The translations under genes and the position numbers were made by a program. 64,000 bases of DNA from JANQRX01 sp963663975 (GTDB lineage Bacteria; Pseudomonadota; Alphaproteobacteria; Rhizobiales; Kaistiaceae). How positions within the stretch are numbered: position 1 is the first letter of the stretch; the number at the start of each line of letters is the position of its first letter. The notes below the pieces were generated by a model that was not told where the DNA came from, ran no database searches, and saw nothing but the letters and a program-made list of their open reading frames with translations. Location of the stretch: NCBI GenBank assembly GCA_963663975.2, contig CAXXRA010000015.1:1054001-1118000 (forward strand). Direction: 5' to 3'. Positions 19,943-28,205 of the stretch are shown piece after piece.

Positions 19943-21580
19943 ATGGCCGTAAGTGCTAATCGTCTTGAACTTTTGCAGATCGCCGATGCCGTGGCGCGGG
20001 AGAAGTCCATCGATCGGATGATTGTGGTCGCCGCGCTCGAGGATGCGATCCAGAAAGCGGCACGTTCGCGTTACGGATCGGAAACCGACATCCGCGCTGA
20101 AATCAATCCCAAGACCGGGGAGATCAGGCTGCAGCGCCTTTTGCAGGTGGTCGAGGAGGTGGAGGACTCGCTGACCCAGATAGCACTGGAGGAGGCCCGC
20201 CACCGCAACCCTGCCGCGCAGCCGGGCGACTTCATCGCCGAGGCGCTTCCGCCAATGGATTTCGGGCGCATCGCGGCACAGTCGGCCAAGCAGGTGATCG
20301 TCCAGAAGGTGCGTGAGGCGGAGCGTGACCGCCAGTACGAGGAGTTCAAGGATCGCATCGGCGAAATCGTCAACGGCCAGGTCAAGCGGGTCGAATACGG
20401 CAACGTCATTGTCGATCTCGGCCGCGGCGAAGGGATCGTGCGCCGGGACGAGGTCATCCCCCGAGAGAACTTCCGCTACGGTGACCGGGTGCGCGCCTAC
20501 ATTTATGACGTACGCCGTGAGCAGCGTGGTCCGCAGATCTTTCTGTCCCGGACCCATCCGGAGTTCATGGCCAAGCTGTTCGCCCAGGAAGTTCCGGAGA
20601 TCTACGACAGCATCATCGAGATTCGGTCGGTCGCCCGCGACGCCGGCAGCCGCGCCAAGATCGCGGTGATCTCGAACGATACCTCGATCGATCCCGTCGG
20701 CGCCTGCGTCGGCATGCGCGGCAGCCGCGTCCAGGCCGTGGTCAATGAATTGCAGGGCGAAAAAATCGACATCATTCCGTGGTCGCAGGACTACGCCACC
20801 TTCATCGTCAATGCGTTGCAGCCGGCCGAGGTCGCCAAAGTCGTCCTCGACGAGGATGCCAGGCGGATCGAGGTGGTGGTGCCGGACGAGCAGCTTTCGC
20901 TCGCCATCGGGCGCCGCGGGCAGAACGTTCGGCTGGCCTCACAACTGACCGGCTGGGACATCGACATCCTCACCGAGCAGGAGGAATCGGAGCGTCGGCA
21001 AAAGGAGTTCCACGAACGCAGCACGCTGTTTGTCGAAGCGCTGGATCTCGATGAGGTCGTCGGCCAGTTGCTGGCATCGGAGGGTTTCGCGACAATCGAA
21101 GAGATCGCCTTTGTCGAGTTCGCGGAACTCGCCGGCATCGAAGGTTTCGACGAAGACACGGCCAAGGAGTTGCAGTCGCGGGCGCGCGACTGTCTTGCCC
21201 GTATCGAGGCGGAACAGGACGCCGAGCGCATCAAGCTCGGCGTCGAGGATTCGCTGAAGGAAATCGATGGCGTCACCACCGCAATGCTGGTGGCGCTCGG
21301 CAAGGATGACGTCAAGACGATGGAGGACTTTGCCGGTTCGGTACCCGACGATTTGATCGGCTGGACCGAGCGTCAGGAGGGCGAGGCCATCCGTCATCCC
21401 GGATCGCTTGACGATTTCGGCCTGTCGCGCGGCGAGGCTGAAGCGATGATCATGTCGGCCCGCCTCAAGGCCGGATGGGTCACCGAGGCCGACCTCAATC
21501 CCGAACCGGAGGAGGACGGGTCCGAGGAAGGCACTGTCGCCGCCGAGGGTGATGTCGAGGCGACGTCGGCACCTGTCTGA
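19943..21580 (+). CDS. nusA: Transcription termination/antitermination factor NusA
   Basis: Binds RNA polymerase and modulates pausing and termination. The 545 residues give the N-terminal polymerase-binding domain, an S1 domain (GQVKRVEYGNVIVDLG), two KH domains (GACVGMRGSRVQAVVNEL and LAIGRRGQNVRLASQL), then acidic C-terminal repeats with helix-hairpin-helix character. ATG 19943 is preceded by GGAGGGATC. The C-terminal end overlaps nothing; ylxR follows after 25 bp. Confidence 0.97.
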   Translation: MAVSANRLELLQIADAVAREKSIDRMIVVAALEDAIQKAARSRYGSETDIRAEINPKTGEIRLQRLLQVVEEVEDSLTQIALEEARHRNPAAQPGDFIAEALPPMDFGRIAAQSAKQVIVQKVREAERDRQYEEFKDRIGEIVNGQVKRVEYGNVIVDLGRGEGIVRRDEVIPRENFRYGDRVRAYIYDVRREQRGPQIFLSRTHPEFMAKLFAQEVPEIYDSIIEIRSVARDAGSRAKIAVISNDTSIDPVGACVGMRGSRVQAVVNELQGEKIDIIPWSQDYATFIVNALQPAEVAKVVLDEDARRIEVVVPDEQLSLAIGRRGQNVRLASQLTGWDIDILTEQEESERRQKEFHERSTLFVEALDLDEVVGQLLASEGFATIEEIAFVEFAELAGIEGFDEDTAKELQSRARDCLARIEAEQDAERIKLGVEDSLKEIDGVTTAMLVALGKDDVKTMEDFAGSVPDDLIGWTERQEGEAIRHPGSLDDFGLSRGEAEAMIMSARLKAGWVTEADLNPEPEEDGSEEGTVAAEGDVEATSAPV

Positions 21581-21605
21581 GCCTGGCAGGTCAGGAAGGA
21601 TTGAG

Positions 21606-22271
21606 GTGCCGCCGAAGAACGCCCCGCGAGAGCGCACGTGCATCGTCACGCGCCAGGCCAAACCGGTTGATGCGATGATACGTTTTGTCATCGCGCCGGA
21701 CGGTTCGGTCGTGGCTGATCTGCGGCGCCGGCTGCCCGGGCGCGGCGTCTGGGTCACCGCGGATCGCGGTCACGTTGTCGAGGCCGCCCGCAGTCGGCGT
21801 CTTTACAAGATGCTCGGCGCGACCCCGGCGGATCGGACTGCGATCGCCGATCAGGTGGACGGCATGCTGATGTCGGCAGCGGTGGGCGCGCTATCGCTGG
21901 CCCGCAAGGCCGGTGCCGTAACCGGCGGCTTTACCAAGGTCGAGGAGGCCATCGGCAAAGGCACCGCGATCGGCTTGATCCACGCCACCGATGCGGGCAG
22001 CGACGGTCAGGCGAAACTCGGCTCCGCGGTGCGGCGGTCGGGCCGGCCGGACCTGCCCGTCATCCGCCTTTTTGCACCGGAACATTTGGATTTGGCATTC
22101 GGTCGGACAAATGTGATACATGCAGCGCTGCTTGCCGGTCGGGCTGGTGGAAACGTACTGGAAAAGGTCGCAGACCTGGTGCGTTATCGTGGTGGTCAAG
22201 GCTCCGATTCCGGCGACGGCATTCCAGGCGAAGAATCGGGACGCGCCGACGGCGTTTCCCCGGGACATTGA
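21606..22271 (+). CDS. YlxR-type RNA-binding protein fused to an L7Ae-like domain
   Basis: The 221-residue product has an N-terminal YlxR (DUF448) domain with RERTCIVTRQAKPVDAMIRF and GRGVWV, followed by an L7Ae/L30e-like domain (ALSLARKAGAVTGGFTKVEEAI). In many bacteria these are separate genes between nusA and infB; the fused form is common in Alphaproteobacteria. GTG 21606, nine bases after AGGAAGGA, fits best; a longer frame opens inside nusA. The stop abuts infB. Confidence 0.88.
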   Translation: MPPKNAPRERTCIVTRQAKPVDAMIRFVIAPDGSVVADLRRRLPGRGVWVTADRGHVVEAARSRRLYKMLGATPADRTAIADQVDGMLMSAAVGALSLARKAGAVTGGFTKVEEAIGKGTAIGLIHATDAGSDGQAKLGSAVRRSGRPDLPVIRLFAPEHLDLAFGRTNVIHAALLAGRAGGNVLEKVADLVRYRGGQGSDSGDGIPGEESGRADGVSPGH

Positions 22272-22277
22272 GTGCGT

Positions 22278-24827
22278 ATGACGGAAACGAGCAATACCGG
22301 CGACAAGACGTTCAGCGTCAAGCGGACGCTGGGCCTGAAACGCAGCAGCGTGGAGCGCGGAACGGTCCGCCAAAGCTTCTCGCATGGCCGCACCAACACG
22401 GTGCAGGTCGAGCGCAAGAAGCGCCGTTCCATCCTGCCCGATCAAAAGCCGGAATCGCCGCTGCCGACGCCACCGCCCACGGTCAAATCGGCTGCGCCCG
22501 AGCCCGTCTCCGAGGCGCCAGGCGCTCAGGACTCAAGGTCGGGTCTGGTCCTGCGCCAGCTATCCGACGAAGAGATCGACGCCCGCGCCCGCGCCCTTTC
22601 CGATGCTCGCGTCCACGAAGCAGAGGAGCGCACGCACGCCCGCGCGATCGCCGTCAAGGAGGCGGAGGAGGCTGAACGGGCGGCCAGGGAGCACCAGGAA
22701 GCGGAGCTTCGCCAGGCCGACGAGACCGCCCGGCGAGAGGCCGAGGAAGCCACCCGGGCGCGGGCCGAGGAGGCTGCGCGTCGTCGTTTCGGGGAGGAAG
22801 AAAAGAAACCCGAAGCGGGAGCAGCGCCCAGTGCGTTGAAAGATGGGGCATCGGACGAACAACGGCGTCCGCTGCGCGGCCGGCTGAAGACATCGCGTCC
22901 GGCCGACGACCAGCGCCCGGTCCGGCGGCCCGACCAGCGCCGCCGCGGAAAATTGACCCTGTCCAACGCGCTTCAGGAGGAGGAGCGCTCGCGGTCACTG
23001 GCCTCGATGCGGCGACGGCGGGAGCGCGAGCGTGCCCGTGCGGTCGAGCAAGGGCCGCGGGAAAAGATCGTCCGCGATGTGACGATTCCCGAGACCATTA
23101 CCATTCAGGAGCTTGCCAACCGCATGACCGAGCGCGCGGTCGATGTGATCAAGTTGTTGATGAAGCAGGGACAATTGGTCCAGGCGACTGATGTGATCGA
23201 TGCCGACATGGCACAGCTGATCGCCGAGGATATGGGCCACAAGGTCAAGCGCGTGTCGGAAGCCGACGTCGAAGCGGGGCTGTTCGACGATCCGGACGAT
23301 CCGGCCGCCCTTCATCCACGCTCGCCGGTGGTGACGATCATGGGGCACGTCGACCACGGCAAGACATCGTTGCTCGACGTCATTCGCCAGACGGATGTCG
23401 TGTCCGGTGAAGCCGGCGGCATCACCCAGCACATCGGCGCCTATCAGGTGGAACACAACGGCCGGAAGATTACATTCATCGATACCCCCGGCCACGCAGC
23501 CTTTACCGCCATGAGGGCACGCGGCGCCAGCGTCACCGACATCGTCATCCTGGTGGTGGCGGCCGATGACGGCGTGATGCCGCAAACCGTCGAGGCGATC
23601 AACCACGCCAAGGCGGCCAACGTGCCGATCATCGTGGCGATCAACAAGATCGATCTTCCGGCCGCCGATCCCCAGCGCGTCCGCAATGAGTTGCTCCAGC
23701 ACGAGGTTTTCGTGGAATCGATGGGCGGCGAAGTGCTCGACGTTGAAGTGTCGGCGGTGGCGGGAACCAATCTCGACAAATTGCTTGAGACCGTGCTGCT
23801 GCAGTCCGAACTGCTTGAGCTGTCGGCCAATCCCGACCGCCCTGCCGAGGGCACGGTCGTCGAGGCCCGACTCGACAAGGGCCGCGGGCCGGTTGCCACG
23901 GTTCTGGTCCAGCGCGGCACGCTGAAGATTGGCGACATCACGGTTGCCGGCGCCGCTTGGGCACGGGTTCGCGCCCTGGTCGACGATAACGGCCGGCAGA
24001 TCAAGACAGCCGGACCATCGGTCCCGGTCGAAGTGCTGGGCTTCCAGGATGCGCCCGAGGCCGGCGACCGCTTCGCCGTCGTCGACTCCGACGCCCGGGC
24101 ACGTGAAATCGCCGACTATCGGATTCACCTGAAGCGCGAGAAGGCGATGGCGCGCTCAACCGCTGCCCGCGGATCCCTCGAGCAGATGATGACCGAACTC
24201 AATGAGAGCGGTCAGAGCATCATGCCGCTGGTCATCAAGGGCGACGTGCAGGGCTCGGTCGAGGCGATCACCCAGGCGGTGCAAAATCTTGGCAATGACG
24301 AGGTCATGGCCCAGGTCATTCACAGCGGCGTCGGTGGCGTCACCGAGTCGGACGTGACCCTTGCGCTCGCCTCCAACGCCGCCATCATCGGCTTCAATGT
24401 GCGGGCCAGCAAGCAAGCCCGCGAAGCAGTTGAGCGCACGGGCGTCGACTTGCGCTACTACAGCATCATCTACAACCTCGTCGACGACGCCAAGGCGGCG
24501 ATGTCGGGCATGCTGTCGCCCGAACGTCGCGAGACAATGCTGGGCAACGCTGAAATCCTGGAAGTCTTCAACATTTCCAAGGTCGGCAAGGTGGCCGGTT
24601 GCCGGGTCACCGATGGAACGGTCGAGCGCGGCGCCGGCGTGCGTCTGATCAGGGACAGCGTGGTGATCCACGAGGGCAAGCTGTCGACCCTCAAGCGGTT
24701 CAAGGACGAGGTCCGCGACGTCACCGCCGGGCAGGAGTGCGGCATGGCGTTCGAGAACTACGAGGACATGCGCGTCGGCGATGTGATCGAGTGCTTCCGC
24801 GTGGAGGAGATCGCGCGCTCGCTCTAG
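22278..24827 (+). CDS. infB: Translation initiation factor IF-2
   Basis: GTPase that places initiator tRNA on the 30S subunit. About 849 residues: a charged, alanine/glutamate-rich N-terminal region up to residue 230, an IF2-N motif (TIQELANRMTERAVDVIKLL), the G domain with GHVDHGKTSL, DTPGHAAF and NKID, then domains II-IV ending EIARSL. ATG 22278 is taken; a GTG two codons earlier directly after ylxR is also possible. The stop codon TAG lies within the CTAG where an IS element is inserted, which in turn adjoins repeat copy C, so infB is now cut off from rbfA. Confidence 0.97.
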   Translation: MTETSNTGDKTFSVKRTLGLKRSSVERGTVRQSFSHGRTNTVQVERKKRRSILPDQKPESPLPTPPPTVKSAAPEPVSEAPGAQDSRSGLVLRQLSDEEIDARARALSDARVHEAEERTHARAIAVKEAEEAERAAREHQEAELRQADETARREAEEATRARAEEAARRRFGEEEKKPEAGAAPSALKDGASDEQRRPLRGRLKTSRPADDQRPVRRPDQRRRGKLTLSNALQEEERSRSLASMRRRRERERARAVEQGPREKIVRDVTIPETITIQELANRMTERAVDVIKLLMKQGQLVQATDVIDADMAQLIAEDMGHKVKRVSEADVEAGLFDDPDDPAALHPRSPVVTIMGHVDHGKTSLLDVIRQTDVVSGEAGGITQHIGAYQVEHNGRKITFIDTPGHAAFTAMRARGASVTDIVILVVAADDGVMPQTVEAINHAKAANVPIIVAINKIDLPAADPQRVRNELLQHEVFVESMGGEVLDVEVSAVAGTNLDKLLETVLLQSELLELSANPDRPAEGTVVEARLDKGRGPVATVLVQRGTLKIGDITVAGAAWARVRALVDDNGRQIKTAGPSVPVEVLGFQDAPEAGDRFAVVDSDARAREIADYRIHLKREKAMARSTAARGSLEQMMTELNESGQSIMPLVIKGDVQGSVEAITQAVQNLGNDEVMAQVIHSGVGGVTESDVTLALASNAAIIGFNVRASKQAREAVERTGVDLRYYSIIYNLVDDAKAAMSGMLSPERRETMLGNAEILEVFNISKVGKVAGCRVTDGTVERGAGVRLIRDSVVIHEGKLSTLKRFKDEVRDVTAGQECGMAFENYEDMRVGDVIECFRVEEIARSL

Positions 24828-24840
24828 GTCCTGTTGACAG

Positions 24841-25272
24841 TTATCGGAGCCAGATGATGGCACCGACAAGAAACAGCATGGCCATGTAGGCCGTTGCGGT
24901 TTTTTCATAGCGCGTGGCGATGCGCCGGAAGTGTTTGATTTTGTTTATGTAACATTCGACGAGATGTCTTTCTTTGTAGAGTTCGGCATCGTAGGGGATG
25001 GCTTGCGCCCGTGACGGGTTGGATGGGATCACCGCCACTATTCCGGCATCGTTGAGACGAGCGCGGAGATGATCGGCATCATAGGCCGTGTCGGCGATGA
25101 GGTTTGCGCCGGCCACGTCGGCGATCAACTCTTCAGCCTGGGTGACATCGCCAACCTGACCGCCGGTGAGGATGAACCGTAATGGATTGCCGAGCCCATC
25201 GACAGCGATGTGAACCTTGCTCGTCAAGCCGCCGCGCGAACGTCCGATGGCCTGATTTTGAGTCCCCCTTTT
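24841..25272 (-). CDS. IS5-type transposase, C-terminal part (orfB), copy 1
   Basis: The catalytic C-terminal half of a DDE transposase: RSRGGLTSKVHIAVDGLGNP, then LIADTAYDADHLR (second acidic residue) and KERHLVECYINKIKHFRRI carrying the last glutamate, typical of IS5-family enzymes. It overlaps the end of orfA and would normally be made by ribosomal frameshifting from it. Because orfA in this copy has lost a base, a full-length enzyme is unlikely to be made here. Confidence 0.8.
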   Translation of the reverse strand, partial: KRGTQNQAIGRSRGGLTSKVHIAVDGLGNPLRFILTGGQVGDVTQAEELIADVAGANLIADTAYDADHLRARLNDAGIVAVIPSNPSRAQAIPYDAELYKERHLVECYINKIKHFRRIATRYEKTATAYMAMLFLVGAIIWLR

Positions 25273-25591
25273 GCGCCCGACGCATGTTGATGTGCCCGCA
25301 CAATGGTTGAATCGATGATCAGGTATTCGAAGTCCGGATCGTCCACCAAGGCCTTGAAAAGACTCTCCCATGCCCCTTGTTTGGCCCACCGGGAAAAGCG
25401 CACGTACACGCTGTTCCAATTGCCGAACGCGTCCGGCAGGTCGCGCCATGGCGAACTCGTGCGTGCAATCCACAATACCGCATCCACGAACAGACGATTG
25501 TCCCGTCCCGTGGATCCGCAATCCGACGCCTTGCGGGTACCAAATCCGATATCCGTTCCCATTGAACGTCCGTCAATTCCCTGCGAAGCAT
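25224..25591 (-). pseudogene. IS5-type transposase N-terminal part (orfA), frameshifted, copy 1
   Basis: Starts MLRRELTDVQWERISDLVP as in copy 2, then loses frame near 25535 where copy 2 has CCCGGCAAGG and this copy has CCCGCAAGG. The rest of the orfA sequence, including FEYLIIDSTIVRAHQHA with the first catalytic aspartate, continues in another frame. The lesion is a single-base deletion relative to the other copy. Confidence 0.85.
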
Positions 25592-25668
25592 GACCGGTTC
25601 CTCCTCCACACCCAGGTCTTGCTTGAATCACAACCGCCATTAATAAACCGTTAACTGTCAACAGCACC

Positions 25669-25941
25669 TAGAGCCCTTGCGACCAACTCTGAGCCATTCT
25701 GACGGAGCGATTTTGTGACAAGATCAAGTGAAGATCCGAAGAGCGTATCCAGATACGGTCAAGGGGCTTTACGCAGGAATTGGCGCAAAATAGCCCGTCC
25801 CTTCGGGTTTCCGATTGGCAGGCGCCCAACGCCGAACCAATCTGGAACGATGCCGAGGCATCGCCCGTCGATCGTTTTGACGATTGTTCGCCTCGCCAAT
25901 CGTGAAACAGAATTGACTCCGAGTTGGTCGCAAGGGCTCTA
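25669..25941. repeat. 273-bp family MITE-like repeat, copy C (between infB and rbfA)
   Basis: Bounded by TA at 25669-25670 and 25940-25941. Both ends carry TAGAGCCCTTGCGACCAACT (right end read inward), again with the same variant in the two arms. Its left edge coincides with the CTAG flank of the IS copy 1. It ends 34 bp before rbfA. If the IS is removed in thought, infB would end CTC TAG with TAG being the first bases of this repeat. Confidence 0.9.
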
Positions 25942-25975
25942 GCCGCGCGGCCGTTCGAAAAGCCCGGAGTTCGTG

Positions 25976-26395
25976 ATGGCAAAGCGGTCAGCGCGCGGTC
26001 CCACGCAGCGCCAGCTTCGGGTTGGTGAATTGGTGCGACACGCCATCGCCGAGATCCTCCGGCGCGGCAAACTCTCCGGCCTGGATTTGGCGGGTACCGT
26101 GGTGACGGTCTCGGAGGTGCGGATGAGCCCGGATCTCAAGGTCGCCACCGTCTTTGTCCTGCCTCTGGGCGGCGGCGACGCCGATCGCACCGTTACCGCC
26201 CTTGACGATAGCCGCAAGCAGCTCCGACACCAGGTCGCCCGCCGCCTCGATCTCCGCTACGCACCGGATCTGCGCTTTCGTACGGACGGGTCGTTCGACG
26301 AGGGCGATCGTATCGACGCGCTCCTGCGATTACCGAAGGTCCGCCGCGACCTCGAGCCGGAAGACGGCGATTCGCCTTCCGGTGATCGAGACTGA
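25976..26395 (+). CDS. rbfA: Ribosome-binding factor A
   Basis: Small KH-fold protein for late 30S assembly and cold adaptation. The 139 residues contain RVGELVRHAIAEILRRG at the N-terminus and RMSPDLKVATVFVLP and LDLRYAPDLRFRTDGSFDEG further on, all family-typical. ATG 25976 follows a weak GCCCGGAG. Normally directly behind infB, it is here separated by an IS and a repeat (about 1.15 kb), so it may depend on a new promoter. Confidence 0.95.
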   Translation: MAKRSARGPTQRQLRVGELVRHAIAEILRRGKLSGLDLAGTVVTVSEVRMSPDLKVATVFVLPLGGGDADRTVTALDDSRKQLRHQVARRLDLRYAPDLRFRTDGSFDEGDRIDALLRLPKVRRDLEPEDGDSPSGDRD

Positions 26396-26398
26396 GCC

Positions 26399-27349
26399 AT
26401 GGGCCGCCGCCGCAGGGGCCGGCCGGTGTCAGGCTGGCTCAACCTCGACAAGGCTGCCGGCCAGACCTCGACCGCAGCCGTGGCCACCGTGCGGCGTCTG
26501 TTCCAGGCTGCCCGGACCGGGCACGCCGGCACGCTGGACCCGCTGGCCACCGGTATCCTGCCGATCGCACTGGGCGAGGCGACCAAATCGGTGGCCATCG
26601 TCCAGGCCGGACTGAAGACCTATCGGTTCTGTGTACGATGGGGCGTTCAAACCACCACCGACGACGGCGAAGGGTTTGCCATGGAGCATTCGTCGGCGCG
26701 TCCCGACGCGGCCGCAATTATCGGCGCACTGGCCGGCTTTACCGGTGACATCATGCAGCGGCCGCCGGCGTTCTCGGCGATCAAGGTTCACGGCGAAAGG
26801 GCCTATGATCTGGCCCGCGAGGGAGCGCCACCCGACCTGCCCGCGCGGCCGGTATCGGTTGAGCGATTTGAATTGACGGCGCGGCCCGATGCCGACCACG
26901 CCACCTTCGAATGCGTGTGCGGCACCGGAACCTATGTACGCGCGCTGGCTCGCGATATCGGGCGCGAGCTCGGCTGTTTCGGTCACGTCTCGGCCTTGCG
27001 CCGAACCGCGGTCGGGCCGTTTGACGAGGCAAGGTCGGTCGAGCTTGCCGACCTCGAGGCGACAGCCAAGGCAGGGGACGGCGGATTGGCGGCGCTCGAT
27101 GCGGTCCTGAAGCCAATCTCCTTCGCGCTCGCCGACATGCCGGAGATCGCGTTCAGCGCTTCAGACGCGGCGCGGCTGAGCCGCGGTCAGCAGGTTCTCT
27201 TGCGCGGCCGCGACGCGCCGGTGATTTCGGGCATGGCCCACGCGACCCATGCCGGCGTCAGCGTGGCCATCGGCGAAGTCAGCCAGGGGGCGTTTCAACC
27301 GCGCCGCGTTTTTCTCGGTCAATCCGATTTACCACATGAAAACAGGTAG
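26399..27349 (+). CDS. truB: tRNA pseudouridine-55 synthase TruB
   Basis: Makes pseudouridine 55 in tRNA T-loops. The 316-residue protein has SGWLNLDKAAGQTST, the catalytic aspartate in GHAGTLDPLATGILP (about residue 47), and a C-terminal PUA-like region. It begins 3 bp after the rbfA stop, so the two are coupled. Confidence 0.96.
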   Translation: MGRRRRGRPVSGWLNLDKAAGQTSTAAVATVRRLFQAARTGHAGTLDPLATGILPIALGEATKSVAIVQAGLKTYRFCVRWGVQTTTDDGEGFAMEHSSARPDAAAIIGALAGFTGDIMQRPPAFSAIKVHGERAYDLAREGAPPDLPARPVSVERFELTARPDADHATFECVCGTGTYVRALARDIGRELGCFGHVSALRRTAVGPFDEARSVELADLEATAKAGDGGLAALDAVLKPISFALADMPEIAFSASDAARLSRGQQVLLRGRDAPVISGMAHATHAGVSVAIGEVSQGAFQPRRVFLGQSDLPHENR

Positions 27350-27514
27350 TTAACTCCTGAAGCTTTTTCGCTGGATATTGCCGGATCTTTCCGCCATAGT
27401 GCCGCCGCTTGGCCCCCGCATTGAAGGCGGCCCACCCCCCGATCCCGACCGTGCTGGACGACATCCCGGCCTTGGCCGTGTGATCGGTGGCGGATACCTA
27501 AAAAAGGAACACCG

Positions 27515-27784
27515 ATGTCGATCACAGCTGAGCGCAAGCAGGAACTTATCAAGGACTACGCCACCAACGAGCAAGACACCGGGTCGCCTGAGGTCCAGGT
27601 GGCGATCTTGTCCGAGCGGATCGCCAATCTGACCCAACACTTCAAGGTCCACGCCAAGGACAATCATTCCCGGCGTGGCCTGTTGAAACTCGTCAGCCAG
27701 CGCCGGCGGCTTCTCGACTATGTGAAGCGCGCCGACGACGAACGGTACCGCTCGCTGATCCAACGCCTTGGCCTCAGACGTTAG
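27515..27784 (+). CDS. rpsO: 30S ribosomal protein S15
   Basis: The 89-residue S15 with TGSPEVQVAILSERIANLT, HSRRGLLKLVSQRRRLLDY and the usual terminus LIQRLGLRR. A good Shine-Dalgarno (AAAAAAGGAAC) precedes ATG 27515. The TAG stop at 27782-27784 is formed by the first three bases of repeat copy D, so the gene ends exactly where the repeat begins yet keeps its normal last residue. Confidence 0.98.
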   Translation: MSITAERKQELIKDYATNEQDTGSPEVQVAILSERIANLTQHFKVHAKDNHSRRGLLKLVSQRRRLLDYVKRADDERYRSLIQRLGLRR

Positions 27785-28054
27785 AGCCCTTTCGACCAAC
27801 TCTGAGCCATTCTGACGGAGCGATTTTGTGACAGGATCAAGTGAAGGCTCGATGAGCGTATCTGGATACGGTCGAGGGACTTGGCGCAGGAATTGGTGTA
27901 AAATCGCGCGTCCCTTCGGGTTTCCGATTGGCGCGCACCCAACGCCGACCCAATCTCGAACGATGCGGTGGCATCGCCCGTCGATCGCTTCGACGCCGGA
28001 TCGCCTCGCCAATCGAAAAACAGAATTGACCCAGAGTCGGTCGAAAGGGCTCTG
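27782..28054. repeat. 273-bp family MITE-like repeat, copy D (between rpsO and pnp)
   Basis: Begins TAGAGCCCTTTCGACCAACT at 27782 and ends AGGGCTCTG at 28054, where the last dinucleotide is TG instead of TA. Internal stems CGTAT/ATACG, CGATGC/GCATCG and CGTCGA/TCGACG are present. It fills over half of the rpsO-pnp spacer, the region that in E. coli holds the rpsO terminator and the RNase III site controlling pnp. Confidence 0.9.
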
Positions 28055-28205
28055 GGCTGAACCGCGCGCGGCGCCGAGCGCCGCCGCTTGAACGGACCGC
28101 ACTGGACCATGGCAGGATCGCCAGGCGCTTTCTCCAGACAGAGAGAGCTTCTCGCCGTCTTGCCCATGGTTCGCCGCGCGTCCATGACGCAAGAAAGGAA
28201 ATCTC

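Larger units (their letters stand above)
24828..25667 (-). mobile_element. IS5-type insertion sequence, copy 1
   Basis: An 840-bp element flanked by CTAG on both sides (24824-24827 and 25668-25671). Terminal inverted repeats, read inward, are GTCCTGTTGACAGTTATCGG and GTGCTGTTGACAGTTAACGG (18 of 20 identical). Two overlapping transposase frames lie on the minus strand. It is the same element as at 57649-58489 but one base shorter, the missing G breaking its orfA. It sits between infB and repeat copy C. Confidence 0.92.

Noticed and set aside
24828..25941. IS copy 1 plus repeat copy C as one composite transposon
   Set aside because: The IS has opposite orientations relative to the repeat in its two locations and CTAG on both sides, so the IS and repeat moved separately.
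25668..25982. Frames running through the 273-bp repeats on both strands
   Set aside because: The repeats are open in more than one frame and give similar peptides in each copy, but starts differ and no domain is visible. The conserved feature is the nucleotide stem structure, so I do not call a protein.
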